This document shows positions 11,619-24,115 of a stretch of DNA of 64,000 bases, piece by piece. The notes below the pieces were generated by a model. That model was given only the letters and a program-made list of their open reading frames with translations, ran no database searches and was not told where the DNA came from. Every line of letters begins with the position of its first letter. Position 1 is the first letter of the stretch. Source of the stretch: Alisma plantago-aquatica (lineage: Eukaryota; Streptophyta; Magnoliopsida; Alismatales; Alismataceae); NCBI GenBank assembly GCA_963693085.1, contig OY856411.1, positions 67,653,501 through 67,717,500 on the forward strand, read 5' to 3'. The position numbers were made by a program, and so were the translations under genes.

Positions 11619-14600
11619 ATGTCTGGATCGCATAATGAACATGCTGCCGAGAGTAGCATTGCTACACCAATAGGAGGTGCAAGGAACCAGGATAGGGAAG
11701 AACATGTGCCTGAACAACCCCAGTTCAAGCAAGTAGATATGGGGAACCCAGCCTTCCAAGCCATGTTTGGACAATTTATGGCAGCCATGACTCATATGAT
11801 GGATAGGATGCCACTACCTGCACCTAGAGTACCAGCCCAGAATGAAAGACATGGAGCTGGCAAGACCATTGAACGTCTTTGTCGGGTGGGAGCTACAGAA
11901 TATGCTGGTACAGATGACCCAACAGATGCTGACATGTGGTTGACCGAGCTGGAGAAAGCCTTCAGAATCCTTATGATTCCTGAAAATGAGAAGGTGAGGA
12001 ATGCAGTGTGTCTGTTGAAGGGAAGTGCTGGTCATTGGTGGACCATCGAGGAAGGTAAAAGGCCAGGAGTTGAAGTCGGATGGGATGAATTCTGACGTGA
12101 ATTTGTCGCTAGATACTTCCCTAAGATGTATCTAGATGAGAAGATCTCTCAGTTTGAGAGAATTAGACAAGGGGTGATGAACATTAGCAAATATGAAGCT
12201 AAGTTCATGGAGCTTTTACAGTTCTTTCCGCATATGGCATCTACTGATGAAGAGAGGATTCACCGTTTTGAGAAGAGATTAAACGCTGAATTGACCACTC
12301 CTGTGTCTGCTCTAGAGAATAGGGAGAGGTTTTCCACCATTGTAGAATATGTAAGACGGATTGAGAGGTCTGTGATTGAGAAACAACAGTCCAAAAGTAA
12401 GAAAGTGTATACTCAATTCCAGGGATAGAGTTCTTGAAGTTTTAAGAAACCAAGGTTTTCTGTGCCTACACCACCACCAAAGTTCAATACCCATACATAG
12501 TGGACGTCAAGCAAGATTAAAGACCGTAACTTACCACTAAAGGGAGCTCATAGCTCAGCATCAATGTCAGTAATAGGACCACCCTGGCCACCGTGGGGAA
12601 ATGTAACCTGTTACAGATGCAAGAAAGAAGGACATATTGTGAGGGATTGTCATGAGAAAGTCAGGAGTACATCCCAATTACCAAGGCAAAGCCAGCAAGG
12701 CTCTCAAAGGAAGCAGTTTGGCAGCGGTGTTAGAGGACGTGGACAAGCATATCGAGCTGGTTCGTCAACGTCCAACAACCGAGCACAGGGTCAACCACAG
12801 GCAACGACTAGATTCTATGCTATGAATCAGCCTGAAGCAGTAGTCAACCCTCATCTTATGATAGGTCAGATGGAACTATTTTATTCTTATATGTCTTCAT
12901 CCTGCTTCGTATCTATTTTAATTGATCCGGGTGCTACATACTCTTTCATCACTTGAGAAGTGATTCATGACTGCAACCTGATTGTCAGTCATAGAGCCGA
13001 CAGTTTGCTACTAGAAACACCTTTGCTGGGGTCTACAGTGTTTTGGGAGGTGTGCTCTCCCCGCAATCTTTCCTTTTCTAAACATCGCATTCAGGTGGAT
13101 CTTATACCACTTGAAATGCACGGGTTTGATATAATGCTTGGGATGGAAACCCTAGAGAAATATAAGGTTGTCTTGGATTGTGGTTCCAAGCATGCTGTGT
13201 TCACAGACAATGGTGACACATGGATCTTTTAGGGAGACAGAAAGATTCTTCCAACTTGTTTAGTGTCAGCTATGGTAGCTGAAAAGTTGATGAGACAGGG
13301 ATGCTTTGTATTCTTGGCACATGTGGTAGATACCACAATGGAGAGCCCTGATCCTTCTAAAGTTCCAATAATCAGGGAATTTGAAGATGTATTTCCTGAA
13401 GAACTTCCAGGTGTACCACCGCCCCGAGAGATTGATTTTGAAATTAATCTAGTTTCAGGCACGCAACCAATAGCACAAACGCCATATAGAATGGCACATG
13501 CTAAAATGGCAGAGCTCAAGAAACAACTACAAGATGTTTGAGAAAGGTTTTATCCGACCGAGTACTTCACCATGGGGTGCTCCAGTCCTCTTTGTTAAGA
13601 AGAAAGATGGGTCAATGCGTTTATGCATCGACTATAGGCAGTTGAATAAAGTAACCATAAAGAACAAGTATCCTCTGTCAAGGATTGATGACTTGTTTGA
13701 TCAGTTGCGTGGTGCAACTATCTTTTCTAAGATAGATCTGAGGTCGGGATACCATCAGTTGCATATCAAGGAGAGTGACATACCTAAGTCTAGCTTTAGG
13801 ATAAGATATGGTCACTATGAGTTCATAGTTATGTCGTTTGGACTAACTAATACACCAACTGCATTCATGGAACTCATGAATGGAATCTTCCAGCCTTTTC
13901 TTGATCAATGTGTAGTCATCTTCATAGATGACATCTTGATATATAGTAGAGATGCTCAACAACATGAGAAACACCTCCGTCAAGCTTTGACTTTGCTAAG
14001 AGAGCATAAGTTGTATGCTAAGTTTAGCAAATGCGAGTTCTGGTTACCAAAAGTTTCTTTTCTTGGACACGTAATATCTGCCTCAGGTATTCGTGTTGAT
14101 CCTAAGAAGGTAGAATCTGTCCTGCAATGGGAACAGCCGAAGACACCGATGGAGATTTGTAGTTTTCTTGGACTAGCAGGCTATTACAGGAGATTCATTA
14201 AGAACTTTAGTTATATAGCTTTACCCCTAACCAAGTTGACCAGGAAAGATATTCCTTTTGTCTGGAATGACAAGTGCCAACACTCTTTCCAGTTGTTGAA
14301 GGAGAGGTTAACCAGTGCACCTGTGTTAGTGCTGCCTGAGCCGGGAAAGGGGTACATAGTCTTTTGTGATGCATCTAAGAATGTCTTAGGATGTGTGTTG
14401 ATGTAGGATAAGCAAGTGATTTCTTTTGCTTCTCGTCAGCTTAAGAAACACGAGGAGAATTATCCAATACACGATCTAGAACTAGTTGTTGTAGTTCATG
14501 CTCTGAAGATCTAGAGACATTATCTCTATGGAGAGACATTCCAGATTTTTCCAGACCATAAGAATCTAAAGTATATCTTCTCTCAGCATGAGCTGAACAT

Positions 14601-16275
14601 GAGGCAACGCCGCTGGATGGAGTTAATCAAGGACTATGATTGTACAATTGATTACCATCCAGGGAAGGCTAATGTGGTTGTTGATGTATTAAGTAGAAAA
14701 TCAGCAACACCAGCCTTAGATAAAGCACAATTGAACTCCTTAGTATGCTCTAAGAGAGATATGCTTATCTCTTTGAGGCAAAACAACATACAACTTAAAG
14801 TATCGTTGTTAGCCGAGCTGTTAGCTGAGATGCAAGTCAAACCTACTCTGAGACAGCAAATTAAGGAAGCACAACAAGCTGATAATGTGATTCAACAGAT
14901 AAGGTCAGAGTATGTAACTGAGAAATGAGATGGTTTTCATGATTCAAATGATCAGGTAGCCTATTATCATGGTAGGATGGTAGTACCTGATGTTGATAAC
15001 TTAAGAAAATTAGTTCTGGAAGAAGCTCATTCTTCAATGTATGCTATGCATCCAGGAAGCACCAAGATGTATCATAATTTAAAAGATATGTATTGGTGGC
15101 CTGGTTTGAAGAAGGATGTTGCTGAGTTTGTTATGCGGTTTCCGGTGTGTCAGTAGGTTAAGGCTGAACATCAAAAGCCCACAGGAACAATGCAACCCTT
15201 ACCTATACCGCAGTGGAAATGGGATCATGTGACCATGGACTTTGTGGTTGGTTTTCCTTGAACAGCCAAAAGTCATGATTCCATTTGGGTGATAGTTGAT
15301 AGATTGACAATGTCAGCACATTTCATTCCTGTCAAAACAACCTAAACTGCTGAGAAGCTTTCACAAGTATACATAGATGAGATAGTGCGTTTGCACGGGG
15401 TACTATCTACTATTGTATCTATTAGAGGTCCCCAGTTCATGAGTCATTTTTGGGAGCGACTCCATAAAGCTTTGGGTACCCATTTCAGGTTTAGTACAAC
15501 CTTTCACCCACAGACAGATGGGTAGTCTGAGAGGACTATACAAACCTTGGAGGACTTGCTTAGGGCATGTGTCCTTCAGTTTGTAGGAAGTTGGGATCTA
15601 CAACTGAGCTTGATAGAATTTGCTTATAATAATAGCTATCAGCACAGTATTGAGATGGCACCATATGAGGCATTATATGGTAGATGTTGTAGATCTCCCT
15701 TATGTTGGTATGAAACTGGTAAATATCAACTTTTGGGTCCTGAGCTTGTTCAACAGACAACTGAGAAGATAAAAGTAATACAAAAATAGTTGAAAGCTGC
15801 CTAGGATAGGCAGAAATCATATGCTGATAAGTGTCGTAGACCTTTAGAATTCCAAGTTGGAGACAGAGTGTATCTCAAGGTCTCACCTTGGAAGGGTATC
15901 CTGAGATTGGGAAAGAATGGCAAGTTAGATCCTAGATTTATGGGGCCTTATCCAATCATTGAGAGGATGGGAAAGGTAGCCTATAAGCTAGAGTTGCCAC
16001 CTGAGTTGCATAGATTTCACCCAGTGTTCCATATCTCCATGTTGAGAAAGTGTCATCCTGACACAGAGTTAGTTTTACAACCTGTGGAGGTAGAACTAAA
16101 TGATGATATATCATATGTTGAAGGACCTGTGTTGATTCTTGATAGAAGAATCACGAAGTTGAAAAAGAAAGACATATGTCTTGTAAAAGCTCTACGGCAT
16201 CATCGTGGCATTCAAGAAGCTATGTGGGAACTAGAGGAAGAGATGAGTAAGAAGTATCCTTCTCTTTTCTCTTGA
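11619..16275 (+). pseudogene. Element A gag-pol polyprotein, heavily interrupted
   Basis: The frame opens at 11619 (MSGSHNEH...) and can be followed to a stop at 16273-16275. Domains in order are gag capsid (about 11870-12400), a CCHC knuckle (CYRCKKEGHIVRDC, from 12609), a protease DPGATYSF motif (about 12925), RT with an intact FIDD (13921-13932), RNase H, integrase, and a C-terminal chromodomain-like segment ending KKYPSLFS. In-frame stops fall at 12093, 12426, 12435, 12498, 12954, 13230, 14404, 14512, 14926, 15154, 15259, 15343, 15523, 15787 and 15802. One base is missing near 13535 relative to element B, shifting the frame just upstream of the RT. At least seven stops differ from B by a single C-to-T or G-to-A transition. 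Confidence 0.93.
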
Positions 16276-16311
16276 TGTTTTTGTTAGTGATTTTGGGGAC
16301 GAAATCCTTGT

Positions 16312-16326
16312 AAGGGGTGGATAACT
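16312..16326 (+). other. Polypurine tract of A
   Basis: AAGGGGTGGA (16312-16321) lies immediately upstream of the 3' LTR, as expected for the plus-strand primer. Confidence 0.8.
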
Positions 16327-17734
16327 TGTAACATCCCTGACTTGGGTTATGTTTTAGCCCTAGGTGTTTTTCTTAATAAAGTTGATTAGATGTATGCTCT
16401 TATCTTTTGAAAAGTAATTAAGGCTCAAGAGGAACTTATATTTCAAATTTAGTCCTTTTTGAACGATGTTGAATCAATGTTTTGATTGTTGTGGACTAAA
16501 GTGCAATTTACCCAAGTTGAGGGGTTAATTTGCAAAATTGTGCATGATAACTTGTTCCTCATGAGTTGAAGCATCATGAGAGTGAAGATGATGTAATGTT
16601 ATGGCTTGTGAAAGCCTAAATACCATGAAGGAGCCTTCTGAGCAATGTATGTGCATTAAAACCTAGTTTTGGTATAATGTGCAATTTACCCAAAACCTAG
16701 GGTTCAATATGAAAATTTCCACTTCAATAAGGTCCCTAATATTTATTGGAATCTTGTAGAGGCAAGAAAATGAGAGGTACATCTCATTTGAGCTACTTTG
16801 AAGGAGAGAGAATCCTGTTATTAAAATAATCAAGATTTAAGCATAATTGAAACCCTAATTCAATTTAATGCAAAAATAAATAAAAATAATTGAACCACCT
16901 TCAACCAAAATTGAAATGGTCGAATTTGTGAATGTTTGGACGTCCCTATGCCTTGAAAAGGCTCGAAAATATCCTAAGGAGGTGAAACTCCACTCACCTT
17001 ATTAAAAGAAAAAGAAAAATCCACTATCTTTAGGATATTAATATAATAAGCAGTAAGGTGCTTAATTTGCTTTTCTTTAAAACATGGATAATTGAAGGGA
17101 ATAAGAGGCAAATAAGATAGCCTTGTCGCTAAGGAAAGGAAGGGGGCAAGTGGTAAGGAAATGGGGGAGAATAATTCCTATTTTTGCTCTCTTAATTGAA
17201 TTTTCAATAAAATTCACATATAAGCTCCTTTATCCATGAGATGAAAGGATAATTTCGAACCGACTTCCTCTCTTTGCTTGAAAAATGATAAAGGAGGCTT
17301 TGAAGGACTAGGAAGACGACCCCCAACCTGTTGGTAAGCTTCTTGATCATTTTTCATCTTGAATCCATGGTGGAAATCGAAAATAAATGCAAGATTTCTT
17401 CTTATCTCGATTCCCTCTTCAACTCTAGCCAAACGTTTCACTCCAAAGATTGAGGAACAGCCTTGGGAGAGTTGCTAGAGCTTCATACACCATTGTTCAC
17501 GTGAAGCAAGAATATTTGAAGCTCAATTGAAGGCGGGTTATATAACTTGAACCTTTAACTAGTGCTATTGAACACAATTTCTCTATTCAATTGATTCAAT
17601 TGCTCTTTTTGCAATACCTTTGATTAGTTGATGCAATTGCCATGGAAATGGCAGTAGATTTCATGGGTTTAAAGGTTGATGATGATGACATCATCACATG
17701 TACACACCTCAACTGAGGAAGTGGGCAAATGGTT

Positions 17735-18365
17735 TGCTAAAACCGCATGAGTTGAATCGATTTCAAAATTGAATGGAGGATTCGGTTTCAAAACTGAATG
17801 GTCATTCAAGTGCAAGACCGAATGGGTAATCCCATTCAAAACTGAATGGGTATTCCAACCAAGACCGAATGGGTAAAAATGCACAGGACCTAATGGGTAA
17901 TAATACCCCAAGGCCTATTGGATAATTCCTTCATGGTCGATTAGGTAATGATTTCTAAATCGATTGGGTAATTGAGTCCAAAACCGAATGGGTAATGGAT
18001 CTCAAAATCGTTTGAGGTCAAGCACCTCAAGACCATTTGAGGTTAAGCACCTAAAGACCATTTGAGATGGTCAAAGCACCTCAAGACCATTTGATGGTCC
18101 AGGGTGAAGGATTGAAGGATTAAAGTTGCAAGATTCAATCAATGTTGAACTTCAACAATTCAATCGATTGAAGGCTTTAATGTAACCAATCATATCCAAT
18201 TGATGGATGATTTATAGCTAATGAACACTTGATGTTTTGAGACCAATTTGGGAAAACGGTCTTGAGACCGTTTGAGCCCAAACAGTCTTGAAACAATTTG
18301 GGGTCAAACGGTTTCAAAACCGTTTGGGATCAAACAGTTTCAAAACCGTTTGGTGTTGCAACTTC
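17735..18365 (+). repeat. Near-palindrome array in A 3' LTR
   Basis: This array includes AAACGGTCTTGAGACCGTTT at 18254-18273. That is the exact reverse complement of the 20-mer found in B at 36009-36028 and in D at 41041-41060. AAACGGTTTCAAAACCGTTT follows just downstream. GAATGGG modules occupy the first half. Confidence 0.9.
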
Positions 18366-18692
18366 AAAACCGATTGAAGGTCAATTGAGGTTCAATCAAT
18401 TGTAAGCTGTAGATGACGATTGTTCCATTGATCTAGTGATTGATAGTGATGTCAATTAATGTTAGGTACTAGGTTGAATCCCTAACGTACCAAGATGATT
18501 AATATCTTTAAAGAGATAAACCTTAATTGCTTATAAAAGCAATAATTAGTACACTATGTCAATCATAGTTGTATGTACTTGATTGAAGGTATGATGTAAC
18601 CTAATCAAGTTGAGAGGATGATAGAGATGAATTCATACATGAATATGATTCATGTGGTGACTAAGGGCATGATCCTCAACAAAGAGATCATA

Positions 18693-19241
18693 AAACCCTA
18701 ATCTTGAGTATAAACCCTAATTGAGAAGATTAATGAATCTTAACCCTAATTCAGGGTAATTCTTAGTGAAACCCTACTCTAGGGTAATAGTATAACCCTA
18801 ATCAAGGGTGATGACATGAATAACTCTAATTCAGGGTAATGTGATGCAAAACCCTAATTTGGATAAATAGTGAACCCTAATTATGGGTAATTGAATAGAA
18901 ACCCTAATTGGGATGAATAGTAAATCCTAATTGGCGATAATTGCACATCAATCCTAATTATGGGTAATTGATTGTGAAATCCTAATTTGGATAAATAGTA
19001 AACCCTAATTGTGGGTTATTGAGTGATAACCCTAATCTAGGGTGATTTCATGAGGAACCCTAATCTAGGGTGATATGATGTGAAACCCTGATTTGTCAAT
19101 GTGATGTGGAACTCAAACACAGGGTGATGTTATGAAATGTTATATGAAACCCTAATCTGGGGCAATGTGGTGCCAAACCATAAACTCTGATCTGGGTGAT
19201 GGGATGAGTATTCCCAATTAAAAGGAAATGGGAAGCCCTAA
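18693..19241 (+). repeat. Telo-box-like array in A 3' LTR
   Basis: Counterpart of 9113-9652, with most AACCCTAAT motifs retained. The motif density is therefore old and was present when A inserted. Confidence 0.85.
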
Positions 19242-20542
19242 CCCAAGTAAAGGAATAGTGGTGTTACCCTTGAACAGTAATGTCATATTTGTATTGCATG
19301 GCATTGGTATGTATTTGATGTAACTGTTATCATCTGTGCTAACCATGCAGGTATCATGAGATGATGAACACAGCTAGGTATGAGCTATTATGCTTTATTT
19401 ATTGAAAGTATTCAATAGGCCTTGTGAGCCATTTTATGCAGTGTTACCTAGTGAGAGGTGACATGATGGCCTTGAGAGCCATGTGGAATGCTTGTGTAAC
19501 AAGTACCATGATTACCTTGATCAGATGACCTGAAGGTGTTAAGATGATGAGGGATGATAATTCCCAGAGTTGGGTTAAGGGATTGAGATCCCAATGTTTT
19601 ATTAAGATTTAAAAAGTACTTGATGGAAGTATACCACATTCTCTGTAGCATTTGTTCTAATAAATTATGTTTGAAAAACATGATTGATGCTAAAAGAATA
19701 TGGTAATGTAGTTAATTAATCAAGTAAAATCTTATCATGTAGAGCCCTGACCATAGATCCATCATCGTCAGAAGCTGGTGATGGTGAAACAAGTTTTCCT
19801 ATGGGATCTCGTGGAACACATATTTTTGAATATGTGGGGGTAAAGAGACGAAAAATATCCTTATGTCCGTGTGAAGAGATTGATGGAAGGTAAACATTAA
19901 ACCTCTCAATCCTTCATGTGTCAGGATGGATGTATCACGAATCTCCCGATGGTTGGGATGGATGTATCACTAATCTCCCAATGATATGTCGGGTCGAGGA
20001 GATAAACAATAAATCTCTCAATTTCCGATGAGAGTGCAGTTGCCGCTATAACTCTATAGAGGAATTTCCAGTATACCCTGGAACACTATGTTGAGTAGTT
20101 AACTTAGTTTTGCTTATTGTCTTGCACTAACTGAGATGTGAGAGGTCATGGAGCCCGGTTCTTCCTTTGACCTTGTATGGTACCGATTTCGACTTCGCAG
20201 TGGTCGGTTGGAGGATGAGTGGTATACCTCATCTCCTTAGGGCATAATTATTGAGTGTGATTGTAAACTGTAATCAGCCGTGTAGCATATTTGTTAAGGT
20301 CAAAATGCGAGAATCACTGGTTGATGTTACATTGCTCAGTATATCTTAAGAATAAATGATATACATGTTTCTTCAATATATATCTTGCTAAATAGTGACA
20401 TACTATTTATTCAAGTTAAAGTTGAATTGCTCTGAATAAGCATATTGCTTTAATCAATTTAGTTATTGATTTATTTGCTGCTGGATATTATGAATAATCT
20501 GCTCAATTTATTTTTATTAAATTGCAATAAGAATGTTTTGGC

Positions 20543-20687
20543 GGAGAGTTATATCTCTCGCTGGGGCAATTTACATATTGTCTCACCCCCGTGGGATCCA
20601 ACATTTTTAGGTGGACGCGGATGAGGTAGAGGCAGAAATCTCGTAGCTAGGGAAGAGCAGCAGCAGCAACAAGAAGAACAACAGTAA
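20543..20687 (+). promoter_or_regulatory. Two-hairpin block and Gly/Arg-Gln frame, A 3' LTR
   Basis: Same layout as at 10949-11089. The short frame (20610-20687) is interrupted by a CGA-to-TGA change at its fifth codon but keeps the Gln-rich tail and ends at TAA. Confidence 0.55.
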
Positions 20688-21078
20688 TACTACAAGTGGA
20701 ATTACTGGCTGATAAGTTTTGTGTAGATAATCCTATGTGTCGTCTTTGTACTCTCAGGTCCTAGGAGTTAGTGTTTTTAACAAGTTGATCTGATATTTTG
20801 GTTTTAAGTCTCGAGATTTTATACTGCCTGTGTACAGTAAGGCAGAGCAGTTGAGACTTGAGTTCCTCGAGAAGGAAGGATACATGTTATGTATATATGA
20901 ACCATAATGTAAATGTTTTACTTTGGTTCTTTATAAAAGAGTTTCCTGTGAATGGATCTCTTGATAAATGGTTTTAATTTTCAGTTATTTTTAGTAATCT
21001 GCTGTTAGTGATTATTTCCGCGTATTTGATTTACCGTTGATGACACTTGTTATTCTAATGATGACGGGTGTCGTCACA

Positions 21079-21579
21079 GCAGCCATCCACCATGCCATCT
21101 TACACACCAGAAATCCACACCTTAGACCCTTATGCTGCCAACTTCTTCCTCGTCCTCATCTAGTCTCCTGCAACATGAAACATATATGTTGGTGTTTGGA
21201 GAAGGTTATTTTATAGGAGTCATTTGTTAGAGGGAGCATTTGTGGGTTGTTAAACTCAGACATGTGATAATTGAACAGAGAAGGACGAGGGTAGAGGAGT
21301 TTGTTGTTTTTTTTGCTAGCGTTGGGGGTCATGCCGGTAGCAGTGGAAAGAAGGGTATAGTGGCTCATAGGGTGGAAGATGGGAAGAAAAATTAGACGAT
21401 GGTCATCTCAATTGGAAAGGAGGTTTTCTTTTTGTCGCTTGGTGGGGGAAATATAAACGCGTAGAGAGTTAGGAAATAAATAAAGGTGGGACTTTGAGAA
21501 GATTGGTATAGAGCTGCTTATATGGAGAAATGTTAGGGTGCCATCAGGATCTGGCATCAGCACGGTAGTTGGCCATGGT
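21079..21579. other. Host spacer between elements A and B, with both TSD halves
   Basis: About 500 bp of older DNA starts with GCAGC (TSD of A) and ends with ATGGT (21575-21579, TSD of B). A 70-codon minus-strand frame at 21156-21368 has no recognised motif. This spacer was once continuous with 6568-6742 on the left and 39082 onward on the right. Confidence 0.9.
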
Positions 21580-22789
21580 TGTAACATCCCTGACCTGGGT
21601 TATAACCTAACTCTGGAAGTTTTGCCTAAATATGTAATTATATACTTGTGAACACTCCCTGGCATGTAATTAAGTTCCTCAGGAACATTTGCTTTTAATT
21701 TTGCTCCTTTTTATATAAAGTTGTAGCATTATTTTGTAATGCAGGGACCTATGTGAAAATTACCCATTTAGAGGGGTTAACTTGCAATATTCAGAGGTTA
21801 AGATGTTCCTCTGATGTTGAGACATCATGAGGATGTTTATGATAAAGTTTGAGGGATTTCCCAAGCTTGAGCACCAAGGTGCAGTTGTGGAAGCAATCCC
21901 TATGATTGAAAACCCTAAATTGGGGTAAAGTGCAATTTACCCAATTTGAGGGGTGCAACTTGTAAAATACATCATCCAAAATATCTTGTAGGACTCTTGT
22001 CATCATTTAGAGAAGAAATGATGAAGAGGTTACTTCTTTTGAATAATCATATAATGAAAAACACCTTTGTGATTGAATAATCAGGGTGTAAGTACTATAG
22101 CCCTTTTATGTGTGTGCTTTAGTAATAGGTTGATCCTCTTTGCCTTCATTTCTTGACCTTAGAAGAAGGTTGTCCTTAGAAATAAGAAGAAGGGACGAGC
22201 AAGGAAGAAAGGAGGGACTTAGTTGAAAATAAGGAGAACCCATGTGTTTATGATGAAAATACACCTAAGTATATAACCCTTTTTCCCCTCTTTACAAGGG
22301 AACACTTCTTTCGTTTCCTTCACTATTTTCCCTTGCGCAAACCGACTAAGGAGAGCTCTGGAGCTCAGGAGGACGACCAAGGGAGTACAAGGTAGGTTTT
22401 GGATCATCTCTTTTGCTTAAACTCATGGATGAAACTCAAATTCAAGGTCAAATTCATGGCTAGCTTACTTAACTCTATCTTTCTAGCCATCTCTTCTCAA
22501 CTTTCCTTGGAAGATTCACCTTGGCCGACCTGTGGAGCTTCTTGGACACCATTAAAGGCTTGGAGCTCAAGGAGCAAGCTTTAGGCGGGTTTTATAACTC
22601 TAAACCTATGCTTTGTTATATACATCTTTTCTATGCTTTTAGTTACTAGTTCTTCTTCTTCCCTATCTTCCCTTGCTTCCTTGCAAGCAAAACCGTGAGG
22701 AACTGTTGCTGTTCTTGAGGAAGAAGATGGGGGCGTTATTTCCTATGTTTATCCACAGTTTCCACTTTGCCATACGACCTCAACCAAGT

Positions 22790-24115
22790 TGCCCATACGG
22801 TTTGCAAACCGTTTGATGGGCAAACGATTTCAAGGTCGTATGAAGGCATACGGTCTTAAGACCATATGGCTGCATTGACCAAGCGTGGACCGTATGAGTT
22901 TGCTGTTTACAATTATGTAGGCTAATCACCCACAAAATTTTAGAGGTTAACTCCAAAGGAATCGTGAGATATAGGCAAAACAAGTAGCAAGTTTATTTGA
23001 ATTTAGTTCTGATTTTCAATCTACTTAAAGTGTCTTTTTGGGTAAACGGTTTCAAAACAGTATAAGATGGTTGACCAAGCGTTGACCGTATGCGATTACT
23101 GTTCATAAAGATGTTAGTTAACAACTCTCCAAATTTGATGGACTAATTCCAAACGGATTGAGAGTTGAAGCCACTTCAACACCCTAACCCTAATTGGGTT
23201 GAAATTGCTGTTTTTAAGTATAGATCTTGTTGAGTTTTGGGTTGAAGGACCCAAACGGTCTCAAGACCATTTGGGGGTTCCTCCAAACGGTCTCAAGACC
23301 ATTTGGGCACAACCCAAGACCGTATGGAGATCTAAGGTTGAGATAATTTGATAGGTTGAGGGTCCAATTTCAAATAAGTTGATGAATTGATAAAAATCCT
23401 GATTTTAACCCTAATTGGAGTTCAACCCTAATCTAACCCACTTGGTTTTTGGTCAAACTTTGGGAAAACGGTCTCAAGACCGTATGAATGATGTCCATAC
23501 GACCTCAAGACCGTTTGGGCCAAGTTTGAGCCCAATTGGAGATCAATTGAGGGGTTCAACTTTGATTTGATTCCACATTGTTGAAGTTGATGGTTGAACG
23601 TTTATAGACCTTAATTGAACCAACTCCAACCCTAATTGGATATCAGTAGGGGGTCAATTGAGTGACCAAGTGGTTAAGGCTAACCCTAATTGTCTCAATT
23701 GGTAAGTGGTTAACAAGCTTAAGGCCAATTGATGGCTTCAACATAGGAAACCCTAATTGAGTTTACCCTTTGAACCACCTTGGAGGTCTATACGATCTTG
23801 AGCTCTTTAGGTCATACGACTTCAAGACTGTATGGATCTATACGACTTCAAGACCGTATGGATCTATACGAATTCAAGACCGTATGGATCTATACGACCT
23901 CAAACCATATAAATCTATTCGACTTCAAGATCGTATAGGGTCAATTGATCTCAAACTGTATAAGGTCATTCGACCTCAAACCGTATAGGGGTATTCGGTT
24001 TCAAACCGTATGAGGTTATACGACCTCATGGTCGTATAAGGTTATACGACCTCAAGGTCGAATGGGGGCATACGACCTCAAGGTCGAATGGGGGCATACG
24101 ACCTCAAGGCCACAT
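22790..24115 (+). repeat. Near-palindrome array in B 5' LTR
   Basis: Scattered CAAACGGTCTCAAGACC dyads (for example 23252-23300) are followed by a dense tandem run at 23784-24115 built from ATACGACNTCAAGNCCGTAT units. Relative to the 3' LTR, several CCG arms have become CCA, for instance GACCATTTGGG here versus GACCGTTTGGG. Confidence 0.85.

Larger units (their letters stand above)
6748..21078 (+). mobile_element. Element A: full-length Tekay/Del-type Ty3/gypsy chromovirus, decayed
   Basis: This is a 14.3-kb LTR retrotransposon bounded by TGTAAC...TCACA with an exact GCAGC target duplication on both sides. In order it has a 4736-bp 5' LTR, an initiator-Met primer site, a gag-pol frame (capsid, CCHC knuckle, protease, RT, RNase H, integrase, chromodomain-like tail), a purine tract and a 4752-bp 3' LTR. 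Long LTRs plus this domain order and chromodomain fit the Tekay/Del lineage of chromoviruses. The first 150 bp of the two LTRs differ at about seven positions. That, with about fifteen stops and a frameshift in the coding region, makes it the oldest full-length element here. It can no longer encode its own proteins. Confidence 0.95.
16327..21078 (+). repeat. Element A 3' LTR
   Basis: At 4752 bp it is colinear with the 5' LTR. It holds the same modules: near-palindrome array 17735-18365, TATA-like box 18532-18539, telo-box array 18693-19241 and hairpin block 20543-20687. It ends in GTCGTCACA, followed by the GCAGC TSD. Several palindrome arms keep CpGs that are lost in the 5' copy. Confidence 0.93.
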
